This document shows positions 1 through 12,666 of a DNA stretch of 14,073 nt, in pieces. The notes below the pieces were generated by a model. It saw only the letters and a program-made list of their open reading frames with translations, did not search any database and had not been told where the DNA came from. How positions within the stretch are numbered: the first letter of the stretch is position 1; each line of letters begins with the position of its first letter. The stretch is from assembly GCA_937936215.1 (NCBI GenBank), contig CALGWX010000328.1, positions 1 to 14,073 of the forward strand, in the 5' to 3' direction. Both the position numbers and the translations under genes were made by a program. The stretch comes from an uncultured Burkholderiaceae bacterium. GTDB lineage: Bacteria; Pseudomonadota; Gammaproteobacteria; Burkholderiales; Burkholderiaceae_F.

Positions 1-3665
<3,665 letters not shown>

Positions 3666-3669
<4 letters not shown>

Positions 3670-4103
3670 GGCAAGTCGGCAGGCCACGGCACGAGCCCGC
3701 TTGCGCGGGCACCGCGCCACAGTTCCCGGTCGTACGTGGCGACGGTGACCGGCTCGCCCAGCGCGTCCTGCCAGTGCAGGGCACTGGCCAGATGCACCGC
3801 ATCGTAGCCGCGCAGGCTCCGCTGCCAGGCGAGCGCGGCCGCGCGCGCGACGACGGCTTCGCTGACCTCGAGGCGGATCAGGTCGGGCCAGTCGGCATCG
3901 AAATCCGCCAGGCCGGCGGTGGCGGCTTTGCGCGTGGCCCAACCCAGACGCACCGCCTTGGCGAGCGCGGCGGTGACCTCCGCGCGGCTGATGACGGCTG
4001 TGGCCAGCAGGCGCGCTGCGCCGATGGTCGCTGCGACGTCCGCCGAACCCGCTTCCGCGACATAGCGCTTGACCAGCGCGCTGGCGTCGAGATAGACGAT
4101 CAC
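3666..4103 (-). CDS. PIN-domain ribonuclease toxin (VapC-like)
   Basis: A 145-residue protein with the size and motifs of a VapC-type toxin, a Mg2+-dependent ribonuclease usually neutralised by its partner antitoxin. The N-terminus reads VIVYLDASALVKRYV, giving the first catalytic Asp (D6). The other likely acidic residues are E42 (SRAEVTAAL), D101 (YDAVHLASA) and D125 (TYDRELW), so the quartet looks intact and the toxin probably active. The start is a GTG at 4103 overlapping the antitoxin stop (GTGA), with GAGG at 4111-4114 seven bases upstream. A longer frame reaching 4409 exists but runs over the antitoxin gene and is not needed. The stop overlaps the GTG start of the methyltransferase, so the two are probably translationally coupled. 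Its cellular RNA target cannot be read from the sequence. Confidence 0.9.
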
Positions 4104-4375
4104 TCCCGATCCTCGACGAGGCGCTGCGCGACGCTCTTGCCCGCAGGGATCCGGACGGCAGGCCTGCGCCTTGCGAGCCGCCGGCCGCTCCACTGCAGCT
4201 GCCGCGCCGCGCGCAGCGCCGCGATGCGTTCGTCGAGGTCCTGTTCGATCGGCACCAGGCGCCCGACCGGCACGCCGCGGTCGGTGATCACCACGGTCTC
4301 GCCGCTGCGCGCCAGTCGCAGGAAATGGCTCAGCCGGCTCTTCAGTTCGCGGATGCTGACGGTGGCTTGCGTCAT
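4100..4375 (-). CDS. Phd/YefM-family antitoxin of the PIN toxin
   Basis: A 91-residue protein. Its N-terminal half has the Phd/YefM DNA-binding and dimerisation pattern: VSIRELKSRLSHFLRLARSG followed by ETVVITDRGVPVGRLVPI. The C-terminal third (about 55-91) is Arg-rich and probably disordered until it wraps the toxin, as in other antitoxins of this type. It should bind and inhibit the PIN protein and repress its own promoter. The ATG at 4375 has a good Shine-Dalgarno (AGGAG, 4381-4385, five-base spacing). The gene lies 60 bases after the SNF2 helicase stop, and its TGA overlaps the toxin GTG. The antitoxin-first order is the usual one for these modules. The pairing rests on adjacency and family precedent. 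Confidence 0.9.
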   Translation of the reverse strand: MTQATVSIRELKSRLSHFLRLARSGETVVITDRGVPVGRLVPIEQDLDERIAALRAARQLQWSGRRLARRRPAVRIPAGKSVAQRLVEDRE

Positions 4376-4380
4376 GACGG

Positions 4381-4385
4381 CTCCT
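4381..4385 (-). promoter_or_regulatory. Shine-Dalgarno of the antitoxin gene
   Basis: AGGAG on the minus strand, five bases before the ATG at 4375. It is one of the strongest ribosome-binding sites in the window and fixes the antitoxin start. It contrasts with the methyltransferase two genes downstream, which has no visible site of its own. Confidence 0.7.
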
Positions 4386-4398
4386 GCGCGGTGGGCTC

Positions 4399-4412
4399 GA
4401 TGTGGTCACATC
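4399..4412. promoter_or_regulatory. Perfect short palindrome, candidate toxin-antitoxin operator
   Basis: GATGTG and CACATC form 6-base perfect arms around a 2-base centre (GT), in the 60-base gap between the SNF2 helicase and the antitoxin. It lies 24 bases upstream of the antitoxin ATG, where Phd-type proteins commonly bind to repress their own operon. A weak -10-like TAGGAT (minus strand, 4410-4415) overlaps one arm, but no convincing -35 is seen at the right spacing. The symmetry is seen directly; operator function is inferred from position. Confidence 0.4.
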
Positions 4413-4424
4413 CTAGCGCTTTGG

Positions 4425-4440
4425 GGCTACATCGGCTACA
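4425..4440. repeat. 9-base tandem duplication at the SNF2 helicase stop
   Basis: GGCTACATC is followed directly by GGCTACA, a 9-base unit repeated about 1.8 times. On the minus strand this gives two TAG triplets nine bases apart in the helicase frame, so the gene ends in tandem in-frame stops. It looks like a small slippage duplication without obvious function. Confidence 0.6.
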
Positions 4441-7249
4441 GCGCATCCGGCAGCAGCACGTAGACGCCGAGCACGTCCACCGGCAGGCTGGCGCGCACCG
4501 CGTACTGGCCGACGTCGCGCGAGGCCTCACGCACGCGGCGGTGGTCGGCGAGCAGCGCGTCGGCGCGGTCGGTGGCCAGGCGCTCGAGCACGGCGCGCTG
4601 GGTGTGGAGAAACTCGAGCGCCTGCCGCAGCTCGCGTGTGGCGGCAGTGGCATCGAGGTTGGCGCTGGGTCGCGCGTCCAGCAGCGGTGCGGCTTCGTCT
4701 TCGGTCAGCCATTGCGGGTGCGCCCGCCCACGCACGCCGATGGCGACGGCCTCCTCGGCCATGAGCTGCCGCGTCTGGCCGCGTCGCGTGAGCTCCAGAT
4801 GGTGGCGCAGGCGCAGCAGGTACAGCGTGGTCACCGTGTCGACATCCGCGGTGACGGTGGCGGCGGCCCGGGCCGCGATCGGCGCGTCGCCGTTCAACGC
4901 GCCTTCGAGCACATGGTCGGCCAGCAGACCCACCAGCGGATGGCTGCGGTGGATGAACCGCGTGCCAACAGCCGGCGGGTAGTGGAAGTCCAAGGCGACG
5001 GGCTGCGCGATGCCTTCGTCGGCCAGCCGTTCGCGCAGCGTTTGCGGCAGATGCCGGGGTAACAGGCGCCAGCCGTGGCGGGCGCCCGGCTCGAGCGGGG
5101 CGTTCAGACGCGCGCAGGCGCCAGCAACGAACCGTTGCACGTCGTCGGCATCGCCGAGCACCGCGCGCTGGCGCTGCCATTCGGGCAGAACTTCCTCCGG
5201 GCGCAGGCGGCGTTGCGCGAACACCGTGCGGTTGGCGCGGGCCTTCTCCATCGCATCGCGCCAGCGCAGCTCGAGCGGCTGCAGGTCGATCGGTTCCTGG
5301 CCGAAGTCGAACCGGCCTTGCGTATAGGCGCCCTTGACACGCTCGCGCTTGAGCAGCGCGGCCTTGATCAGGGCCTGGTTGATGCGCCCCTCGTCCTCCG
5401 GCATCGGCACCAGCACGCCGAGCTCGCGGCGAATGGCCTCGGCCTTGCGCAGGATGACGTTGAGGATGAAACCGTCGACGGGGTTGTCCTCGCCGTAGAG
5501 CATGGTGCAGCGGACCTCCGCGGCCTTCTGGCCGAAGCGGTCGACGCGGCCTTCGCGCTGCTCGTGGCGCGTGGGGTTCCAGGCGAGGTCGTAGTGCACG
5601 ACCGCGGTGAAGGTGTGCTGCAGGTTGACGCCCTCGGACAGGCAATCGGTGGCCACAAGCACGGGCCGGGCGATCGACTCGGCGCCCAGCGCGGCGACAC
5701 GCTGCTCGCGCTCCTGCGGCGTGTACTCGCCGGTGACGGCATCGATGGTCGCATCCGGCAGGTGCTTGCGGATATGCTCGGCCACGTAGCGCGCGGTGGC
5801 GACGTAGCGGCAGAACACGACGGGGCGGAAGCCGTCGTCGAGCAGGCCGCGCAGGTGCCGGATGAGCGCCGCGAGCTTGGGGTCGCCGCTGTCGCCGGTG
5901 AGCGCCCGAGCCTCTTCGATCAGCGCGGTCAGGCGTGAGGCGTCCTCGATCCCGGCGGCAGGCTCGATGTCGGTGGGCGCGAGCGCATCGGCCGCGCCGT
6001 CGAGCACGCGATCTTCATCGGCCAGCGCTTCGAGTTCTTCGCGCGTGCCGGCCAGCCGTGTGGTCAGTGCCTTTTCTGCCGCTGCCGGCGAAGAGGCCAC
6101 GCAGCGCAGCAGCGCCAGCGTGGCGTACCAGATCAGGCGGGCCGCGCCGCCTTCCTGGCGCTCGGTGCGCGCGGCGAGTTCGACGCAGTACTGCTGCACG
6201 GCATCGAAGAACGCGCCCCAGCGGCCGGTGAGCTTGTAGGTGAGCTCGGCGGTCATGCGGCGCGGGAAGATGCGTCGGTCGACGCCCTCCTGCTGCCAGT
6301 CCTCGATGTCCTTGCGCCGCCGCTGCACGAAGTGGCGCGCCAGCTCGCGCCGCAGCGGGTCGTCGGCGGCGGCGATCGTTTGCAGGTTGGCGAATTCCGG
6401 ACGCAGCAGCGAAAGCAGGTTGTAGAACGCCGCTTCGTCGCCCGAGTGCGGTGTGGCGGTGAGCAGGATCAGATGGCGGGCATCGTCCGCGGCGAGCCGC
6501 TTGAGCAGCTCGAAGCGCAGCTGGCGGCCCGGGCCGGAGGCGGCGCAGGTGTGCGCCTCGTCGACGACGACGCACTCCGGCGCGATGGCGAGGAAGTGCT
6601 CGCGATGGCGCTCGCTCTTGATGTAGTCGAGGCTGACGACGATGACCGGATGCTCGTCGAACAGGCTTGCGCCGTGCGGCAGCTCGCGTTCCAGGCGGCC
6701 CACGGTGGCCGAAGTCAGCGCGACGGCGCGCAGGTGGAAACGCTCGGTCAGCTCCAGCTGCCACTGCTCGACGAGGTGCGGCGGGCAGAGCACGGCGATG
6801 CGGGCCACTTCGCCGCGATCGATCAGCTCGCGCACGATCAGGCCCGCCTCGATCGTCTTGCCCACACCGACGTCGTCGGCGATGAGCAGGCGCACCGTGG
6901 GCAGCCGCAGCGCCATCAGCAGCGGCACGAGCTGGTAGGCGCGCGGCTCCACCGCAATGTTGCCGAACGAGCGGAACGGGCCGGCTCCCGCGCGCAGCTT
7001 CAGACGCAGCGCATCGCGCAGCAGGCGCGCTGCGTCATGCGTGCCGAGGTGGTCCGGATCGGGCCACGGGAAGGTGGCGGGTTGCGGCGGCAGCGGCTCG
7101 AGGGCGGGGATCAGCGTGACGACGTCTTCGTCCGATCCCCCCAGCGGCCGCAGGTGCAGGCACTGCGGGCTGGAGCCGGGTTGGACGACCCATTCGCGGC
7201 CGCGGGCGCGGACCAGCACGCCGGGCAGGTATTCGGCGACCGCGTTCAT
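4436..7249 (-). CDS. SNF2-family helicase/translocase (DISARM drmD-like role)
   Basis: A 937-residue superfamily 2 ATPase, predicted to translocate on double-stranded DNA. Motif I is IADDVGVGKT (123-132, catalytic Lys 131), followed by IEAGLIVREL. Motif Ia is VLCPPHLVEQWQLEL (about 153-167), the Walker B box is DEAH (230-233), and motif III is TATPHSG (264-270). The C-terminal RecA lobe carries LVATDCLSEGVNLQ (about 528-542) and motif VI QREGRVDRFGQ (564-574). The last 300 residues are a helical tail with no nuclease motif I can recognise. The ATG at 7249 overlaps the preceding stop as ATGA, with AGGGGA (7256-7261) six bases upstream. The frame also stays open far upstream inside the neighbouring gene, but that part is a shadow. 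Length and SNF2 type match DrmD in role; whether it is a true DrmD orthologue cannot be judged by eye. It may act with the DUF1998 helicase. Confidence 0.93.
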   Translation of the reverse strand: MNAVAEYLPGVLVRARGREWVVQPGSSPQCLHLRPLGGSDEDVVTLIPALEPLPPQPATFPWPDPDHLGTHDAARLLRDALRLKLRAGAGPFRSFGNIAVEPRAYQLVPLLMALRLPTVRLLIADDVGVGKTIEAGLIVRELIDRGEVARIAVLCPPHLVEQWQLELTERFHLRAVALTSATVGRLERELPHGASLFDEHPVIVVSLDYIKSERHREHFLAIAPECVVVDEAHTCAASGPGRQLRFELLKRLAADDARHLILLTATPHSGDEAAFYNLLSLLRPEFANLQTIAAADDPLRRELARHFVQRRRKDIEDWQQEGVDRRIFPRRMTAELTYKLTGRWGAFFDAVQQYCVELAARTERQEGGAARLIWYATLALLRCVASSPAAAEKALTTRLAGTREELEALADEDRVLDGAADALAPTDIEPAAGIEDASRLTALIEEARALTGDSGDPKLAALIRHLRGLLDDGFRPVVFCRYVATARYVAEHIRKHLPDATIDAVTGEYTPQEREQRVAALGAESIARPVLVATDCLSEGVNLQHTFTAVVHYDLAWNPTRHEQREGRVDRFGQKAAEVRCTMLYGEDNPVDGFILNVILRKAEAIRRELGVLVPMPEDEGRINQALIKAALLKRERVKGAYTQGRFDFGQEPIDLQPLELRWRDAMEKARANRTVFAQRRLRPEEVLPEWQRQRAVLGDADDVQRFVAGACARLNAPLEPGARHGWRLLPRHLPQTLRERLADEGIAQPVALDFHYPPAVGTRFIHRSHPLVGLLADHVLEGALNGDAPIAARAAATVTADVDTVTTLYLLRLRHHLELTRRGQTRQLMAEEAVAIGVRGRAHPQWLTEDEAAPLLDARPSANLDATAATRELRQALEFLHTQRAVLERLATDRADALLADHRRVREASRDVGQYAVRASLPVDVLGVYVLLPDAL

Positions 7250-10200
7250 GCGGGGTCCCCTGCGCGCGCGGTGCCGAAGACTTCCGGGTGCCGAGCAAAC
7301 TGGGCAGGCCAGGCGGACTCGTCGCCGAACACGAGGACGCGATGCCCGCGGTCGATCGCGTACTGCTCCAGTTCGGGTGCGGGCGGGGCGAGGAAGACGA
7401 GGACGCGGGCCGCTTTGTAGTGCGCATCGGCCATGCCGGCGCCGCCGTTGAGCGGCACCGAAATCGCGTCCGGGCGGCGCAGCTTGAGCCGCGTCAGCGT
7501 CTCGAGCCAGCGGCCGAGCGCGCCGTCCGGCGGTGGAGCATCCGTTCTGCCGCTCGCGTCGACCACGTGGGCGCCGGCCAGCGCGGTCAGCACGCGCAGC
7601 GCGTCGGCGTCGAGCCGGTTGATCAGCTCGTGATCCGGCTGGTTGTAGTAGGACAGCAGGCATCGATAGCAGCCCGCCTCGCAGATGCGCACGTCCACGC
7701 CGTCGACGGTGCGCTTGTCTTCCAGGGCGGGCAGGGCGTCGAAGCTCCAGATGCCATCGCCTGGTGGTCGGAAGTGCATCAGACGAAGCGCGGTCGCCGC
7801 TGCCTCGGCGAGGCTGCGCCGCTCGGTGGCCAGGCGCGAGAGCACGCCGGCGCCGCCTTCGGCGGCTTCGTAGAAAAGCAGCGCGCGCCGATGGTCCGGG
7901 TTCGGCAGCGGCTCGGCGATGAGTTCGGCCTCTTCGATCTGGAAGGTCTGTTCGATGCCGCGCCGCAACGCGGCCAGCAGCGTGGCCATCGTCGTGGCGG
8001 TGAGCTCGCGGCCGGGGGTGAGGATCAGGATGTTCCGATGGTCCTCGACGAAGGGCACGATGCGCTGGTTCGGCACCCTGTCGAGCAGGGCTTCCTCGGG
8101 CTTGTCTGTGGCCGACTCCTCGTTCGGGCTGTCCTGCTTGCTCCACACTCCGCTGACGGGGTTGATGTAGAAGCCGAGCTGCTTCTTGTCCTTGCGCCGG
8201 CGCCAGCCGCGGTTGATGCGCCAGATGCGCGCCGCCGGTGCGTAGGTGAGCCGCGCCAGTACCTCGTCGCCGTGCCTGACTTCGGCATCCGTGCGCTGGA
8301 CGATGCCGTCCGGCCCCGGCAGGAAACGATAGGTGGTCTGCAGTTCGAAGCCCTGGCGCTGACGTTCCTCGTCGTTGATCGAGATGCGCTCGACCGGCAT
8401 CGTCTCGACGGCATCGATGCGGTAGAGCTGTGCGACGCGATCCTCGTCGGTCAGTGCGGCGCCGCAGTGCTCGCAGACGTTCGCCAGCGGTTCCGCGGCC
8501 TCGGTTTCGCCCAGATGCCCGTAGCCGCAGCGCGAACAGATGCGCGCGGACACGGTGGCCAGTTCGCTGTTGGCCGACACGTGCTCGGCGGCGCCGACGT
8601 TCAGCTTGGCCCGGATGACGCGGAACATGCGTCCTTCGTGATAGATGAGGCTGCGCGGGCCGAACTCGGACAGACCGATGAAGCGCGGCCGGCTGACCAT
8701 CGTGCCCTCGTCTTCCTTGCCGTCGGCCGTGGTGCCGCGACCAGGAATCCAGGCCATCAGGGGCAGGCGCGGGAAGTTGTAGCCGGGCAGGAAGCCCTGG
8801 CTGGCCAGGTAGCGGTAGGTGTAGAAGTCCGAGTTCTGCGTATTGCCGGATTTGAGCAGCACGGCGTACTGGCGGGCCGCATCGCCGTAGCGCCGGCGGG
8901 CGTTGTCGCGCTCGCGGTTGCCGACGGCGTGGCTCTTCACGACTTGATCCGCCATCTCCATCTGCTTGCGCGTGGCCTCGAACAGCTTGCGCCAGCGGTC
9001 GAGTGCGCGGTCGAATGCCGTCGCGGCGTCGTTCACGACGGCGTCGACATAGCCCTCGCCGAACCAAGGCGCGACCTCGGGCTGAAGGAAGGGGCGTACG
9101 GTATCGATGACTCGGCGTGCCTGCTCACGTGCGCGCTCCATGGTGGCTGGCGCCCCGAATGCAGCGACGAGTTCGGGCTTCAGCGGTTTGCCGGGTTGGT
9201 CCAGTTCGAGCAGCGGCGCGATGCTGGTGTCGAGCTCGTGTTCGACGTTCGACAGCCACACGGCGTGGATGTGGCTGTCGATCAGGTCGCGGTTGGCGAG
9301 ATCCAGGGTCGGCGCGCGCACCACGCCGTGCACCATCTCCCGCGCGTGGTGGAAGAACCACTGGTCGTGCGGGCTCTGCGACGCGCAGTAGGTCAACACC
9401 AGCGCCGCCTGACCGGAGCGCCCGGCACGACCGCTGCGTTGCGCATAGTTGGCCGGTGTCGGCGGCACGTTGCGCAGGTACACCGTATTGAGCGCGGAGA
9501 TGTCCACGCCGAGTTCCATCGTCGGCGAGCAGAACATGACGGGCAGGCGCTCGAGCGGCGCTTCGTGCGTCGGATCCCTGGCCCAGTCGTCCCGGTCTTT
9601 CTTCGAAAAGCGGAAGCGGGCTTCGAGCAGCTTGCGCTTGGCCGCGTCGACCTGCGCGGTGTGCTCGTGGGCTTCGAACTCGAACAGCGGGTGACTCGGC
9701 AGGGTGAGCAGTTCTGCTGCGGTGAGGTACAGCTGCCGGAAGAAGGCGTTGACCGGCTTTTCCGGCTCTTGAAGCGGCGCATCGATCAGACGCCAGATCA
9801 TCGACGAAGCTTTGAGCCGCCAGCCGACGAGGCGATCGTCGAGCCCCTGCTTCTGCACGTAGCCATAGTGGCTGGCGGCGCCGAGGAACTGCTCGAGGAT
9901 GTCGGCGTACTCCTGCTCGTTCCAGGACCGAGCGTCAGCGAGGCCGGCCTCGGCCCAGAAGGCAGCTGCCTTCAGGAGACGTACGAGACGCGAGCGCGGA
10001 CCGCCGGAGACCAGGTCGTCGCGCGGCCTGCCCCGATATTCCGGGCGCCTGCCGAAGACGAGATACCTGGAAGTGGAAAGTTGCTCGTCGGCAGCGAAGG
10101 CCCAGCGCTCGTTGAGGTAGCTGAACGCGGCAGTGCGTGCCTTGTCCTGCTCGCCGCCGTCGAGATATCGCGTCTCCAGGCAGAGGCTGCGCCGCATTTC

Positions 10201-12549
10201 CTCGAACACCAGCCGGGCGAGCGCTTCCCGGCCCGTCGGGCCGAGCCGCTGCAGGGCGCCGTGCAGCGTGGCAAACCGCGCTTCGTCGGCCGCGAACTCG
10301 CGCAGCCCTTGGTAGTCGATCGACAGCAGACGTAGCTGATCGAGATTGGGGTTGTTGAACCGCCAACCCTTGCGCAAGTCGCGGATGAGCCGGTACCCGA
10401 GCACGAAGCGGACTGCTCTCTGACCCTCCTGGCGTGCGGGCCCGACGAACTTCGGGTTCTTGAGGTATTCGACGAGCGTCGCCTCGTCGGTCTTGTCGAA
10501 GCCGAGCGCCTTGAACACTGCATCGGTCAGGTGCTCTTCGTTCAGCGCGCCGCCCGAAGCCTTGAGCGCAGCCACCAGCGCCGCACGCAGGGTGAGCAGG
10601 TAAACAAAGTCGTTGAAGTGGCCGGCCTGCAGCGCGGCATCCTGCCGGTTGTCAGAGAAGCCGAGGAGCTTGCGCGGATCGGGCAGGCCCGGAGGAAGAT
10701 CGGCTTCGGCGAAGAGCTGACGAAGCAGGCTCAGCGTCAGGATGGTGGTTGCGGACGAACGGCCTTCACCGGAAAGGCTCGAGAGTCGGTTGACATCCCG
10801 ACCGTAGGCCTCGTGCAGGAAGCCACAGTTCAGGCAGAAGCGGAACTTGCCCGGGATGAACCAGTAGGATTGTCCGCTTCCTGGCCGGCCGGTTGCATCG
10901 ACGAGTTGCTCCTGCGGGACCGCTTCGCGGTATGCGGGCTTGACCTTTGGGTCTGCCCGCGTGAGGTCGAGCCAGTTCTCGGGCAGGTCTTCGAGCCGCC
11001 CGCCATAGCTCTGCGTCGTTCGCCGTGGCGCGAGAAAGCCCCAGGTCGGCTTGGTGCTGCCCTCTGCGTCGTCGGCCGCCAGGTCGTCGATTTCGCGAGG
11101 TGTGAAGTGGCCGTCTTGGTTGCGCCAGACGGGGTGATACTCCTGCCCGCACTCGCGGCAGAAGTGGGCGGCATAGAGCAGCGTCCCTTCTTGCTGGCGC
11201 CCCGGCGCGAAACGTTGCGCGTCGAGTGTGATGTGCCGCGTGCCCTCGGGCTCGAGCGTCGCCATCACCTTGCCGGGGCCGCTGATGAACTGGTGCAGCT
11301 TGAAGGCGAACGGTGCACGCCCCTGCGAAGTGCGCAGCGCACTGGCCGCGACCAGAAAGGTCTGCAATGCGTGTCGCGCGGCGGCAGCGTCGATGCCGGC
11401 ATCGGCGCCGAGCCTCGCGGCGGCGTCGGTCAACGTGCACGGCGCCGCGCGCCTGGGCTTGTCCAAGGCGGACAGGTCGATGCCAAGCGTGAGCTCCAGC
11501 CACACCGCAAGCGGGTCGCGACGGAAGTCCGCGAAATCCCTCCAATCATGCCGTCCGGCAGCGACGCGCGCGGCAAGCAAGGGACGCACGGCGTTCAAGT
11601 CCAGCGTGTCGTCGGTGACGCGTTCGAGCGTCTCGCCGATGACGTCGTGCGCCGTGATCTGCACACCGAAGAGCTTGCTCGCCACTTCGGCAACCGTCTC
11701 GTTTTGGTCTTCGATCGTGCCGGTCGTGGACATCGTCGCCGACGTGCCGATGCACAGCAGGCGCTCGGCCGACAGCCGCTGCTTCAGGCGCCTCACGAGC
11801 ATCGCCACGTCGGCGCCCTGCCGGCCGCGATAGGTGTGCAGCTCGTCGAGTACGAGGAACTCGAGGCCGCGGCAGTTCTCGACGACGCGCCGATCGATGG
11901 GCTCGTAGCGCGTGAGGATCAACTCCAGCATCATGAAGTTGGTCAGCAGGATGTCGGGCGGAGACTGCGCGATGCGCTCGCGCTCCGCACGTTCCTCCTG
12001 CCCGGTGTAGCGCGCCACGCTGAAGGGCCGGCTGCCTTCCGGGTAATCGCACAGGAACTTGTCCAGTTCCTCGAGCTGGCTGTTGGCCAGCGCATTCATC
12101 GGATAGATGACGATCGCCCGAGTGCGCGGTCTGGCGTCATCGGCGCGGGCGCGCAGGATCCGGTCGACCATGGGCAGGAAGAACGAGAGCGACTTTCCGG
12201 AGCCTGTTCCCGTGGTGACGACGAAGCTCTTGTACTCCTTGGCCTTAGCCAAGGCCTCGAGCTGATGGGTGTAGAGCTGGATCGGGCGCGGGTTGCCTTC
12301 GGCCTTGTTGGCCTGGAAGAGGCGCTCGCATTCGGGGTGGAGCATCCCATCCCGCACGAGATCGGCAATGGCGCAGCCGACGCGGTAGTTCGGATTGATC
12401 TGGATCAGGGGCTCGGGCCAGTACCGCTCGCGAGCGTACTCGGCGTCGACGGCGGCGGCGATGTCACGGGCGGCGATGCGCGTGAAGCTGCGCGAGAACG
12501 CGGCGTATTCTTCGATGATGCGTTCGCGGAGTTCAAAAACGTCCAGCAC
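7246..12549 (-). CDS. Giant DEAD/DEAH helicase with DUF1998 region (fused DrmA/DrmB-like or DruE-like)
   Basis: A 1767-residue helicase. The N-terminal RecA lobe has TGTGSGKS (113-120, Lys 119), YPMNALANSQ (149-158), TNFMMLE (203-209), DELH (235-238) and SAT (270-272). A zinc-ribbon-like Cys set follows (C464, C467, C572, C575), then GFSDNRQDAALQAGHF (S632 onward), a signature of DUF1998-linked helicases. A long insertion precedes motif V (PTMELGVDIS, about 1010) and motif VI QRSGRAGR (1037-1044). A second Cys set is C1338, C1341, C1359 and C1362. The DUF1998 region has EAAEGGAGVL (from 1561) and CEAGCYRCLLSYYN (C1623, C1627, C1630). The last 80 residues read like a worn-down Vsr/DUF559-type nuclease end (RVLVFL, GHRVLVFG, ARHPEVFG) without its acidic residues. 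The GTG start has GGGGAGG five bases upstream. DISARM normally splits these parts into drmA and drmB; Druantia DruE and MrfA/YprA are other DUF1998 helicases. A role in restricting foreign DNA is inferred. Confidence 0.92.
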   Translation of the reverse strand: MLDVFELRERIIEEYAAFSRSFTRIAARDIAAAVDAEYARERYWPEPLIQINPNYRVGCAIADLVRDGMLHPECERLFQANKAEGNPRPIQLYTHQLEALAKAKEYKSFVVTTGTGSGKSLSFFLPMVDRILRARADDARPRTRAIVIYPMNALANSQLEELDKFLCDYPEGSRPFSVARYTGQEERAERERIAQSPPDILLTNFMMLELILTRYEPIDRRVVENCRGLEFLVLDELHTYRGRQGADVAMLVRRLKQRLSAERLLCIGTSATMSTTGTIEDQNETVAEVASKLFGVQITAHDVIGETLERVTDDTLDLNAVRPLLAARVAAGRHDWRDFADFRRDPLAVWLELTLGIDLSALDKPRRAAPCTLTDAAARLGADAGIDAAAARHALQTFLVAASALRTSQGRAPFAFKLHQFISGPGKVMATLEPEGTRHITLDAQRFAPGRQQEGTLLYAAHFCRECGQEYHPVWRNQDGHFTPREIDDLAADDAEGSTKPTWGFLAPRRTTQSYGGRLEDLPENWLDLTRADPKVKPAYREAVPQEQLVDATGRPGSGQSYWFIPGKFRFCLNCGFLHEAYGRDVNRLSSLSGEGRSSATTILTLSLLRQLFAEADLPPGLPDPRKLLGFSDNRQDAALQAGHFNDFVYLLTLRAALVAALKASGGALNEEHLTDAVFKALGFDKTDEATLVEYLKNPKFVGPARQEGQRAVRFVLGYRLIRDLRKGWRFNNPNLDQLRLLSIDYQGLREFAADEARFATLHGALQRLGPTGREALARLVFEEMRRSLCLETRYLDGGEQDKARTAAFSYLNERWAFAADEQLSTSRYLVFGRRPEYRGRPRDDLVSGGPRSRLVRLLKAAAFWAEAGLADARSWNEQEYADILEQFLGAASHYGYVQKQGLDDRLVGWRLKASSMIWRLIDAPLQEPEKPVNAFFRQLYLTAAELLTLPSHPLFEFEAHEHTAQVDAAKRKLLEARFRFSKKDRDDWARDPTHEAPLERLPVMFCSPTMELGVDISALNTVYLRNVPPTPANYAQRSGRAGRSGQAALVLTYCASQSPHDQWFFHHAREMVHGVVRAPTLDLANRDLIDSHIHAVWLSNVEHELDTSIAPLLELDQPGKPLKPELVAAFGAPATMERAREQARRVIDTVRPFLQPEVAPWFGEGYVDAVVNDAATAFDRALDRWRKLFEATRKQMEMADQVVKSHAVGNRERDNARRRYGDAARQYAVLLKSGNTQNSDFYTYRYLASQGFLPGYNFPRLPLMAWIPGRGTTADGKEDEGTMVSRPRFIGLSEFGPRSLIYHEGRMFRVIRAKLNVGAAEHVSANSELATVSARICSRCGYGHLGETEAAEPLANVCEHCGAALTDEDRVAQLYRIDAVETMPVERISINDEERQRQGFELQTTYRFLPGPDGIVQRTDAEVRHGDEVLARLTYAPAARIWRINRGWRRRKDKKQLGFYINPVSGVWSKQDSPNEESATDKPEEALLDRVPNQRIVPFVEDHRNILILTPGRELTATTMATLLAALRRGIEQTFQIEEAELIAEPLPNPDHRRALLFYEAAEGGAGVLSRLATERRSLAEAAATALRLMHFRPPGDGIWSFDALPALEDKRTVDGVDVRICEAGCYRCLLSYYNQPDHELINRLDADALRVLTALAGAHVVDASGRTDAPPPDGALGRWLETLTRLKLRRPDAISVPLNGGAGMADAHYKAARVLVFLAPPAPELEQYAIDRGHRVLVFGDESAWPAQFARHPEVFGTARAGDPA

Positions 12550-12666
12550 GGCGGCCTCCCCGTTGCGATCCGTAGGCGTCTGACGGCCGAGCCATGGGCG
12601 TCGCGTCGATCCCGCGGCGTGTCACGGGACCGACACTCTGCCGGCACCTTCGGCGGTTTGTTCTCG
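12550..12666. other. 117-base gap between the Fic gene and the DUF1998 helicase
   Basis: It contains the helicase ribosome-binding site and a weak inverted repeat (GTGTC 12619-12623, GACAC 12632-12636, 8-base loop). I see no sigma-70 promoter and no terminator hairpin with a T-run, so read-through from the Fic gene is plausible. A 45-codon frame (12533-12670) begins in an ATGA overlap with the Fic stop. It is Arg-rich and has no recognisable features, so I do not call it a gene. Confidence 0.5.
12555..12561 (-). promoter_or_regulatory. Shine-Dalgarno of the DUF1998 helicase
   Basis: GGGGAGG on the minus strand, five bases before the GTG at 12549. It is a near-consensus site and decides the GTG start, because no ATG lies nearby in this frame. 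Confidence 0.75.

Noticed and set aside
4104..4409. N-terminal extension of the PIN toxin to an upstream start at 4409
   Set aside because: The extra residues overlap the antitoxin gene in another frame. PIN domains begin at the conserved VIVYLDAS segment, which starts at the GTG at 4103.
7250..9067. Upstream extension of the SNF2 helicase frame giving a 1543-residue protein
   Set aside because: The extension is Arg-rich shadow sequence within the DUF1998 gene. The ATG at 7249 with a ribosome-binding site and ATGA overlap is the natural start.
7288..10335. 1015-codon open frame on the plus strand
   Set aside because: It is antisense to the DUF1998 helicase, whose motifs lie on the minus strand. 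Long antisense frames are expected at this GC content.
12619..12636. Inverted repeat GTGTC/GACAC as a terminator after the Fic gene
   Set aside because: The stem is only 5 bases with no T-run, too weak for an intrinsic terminator.
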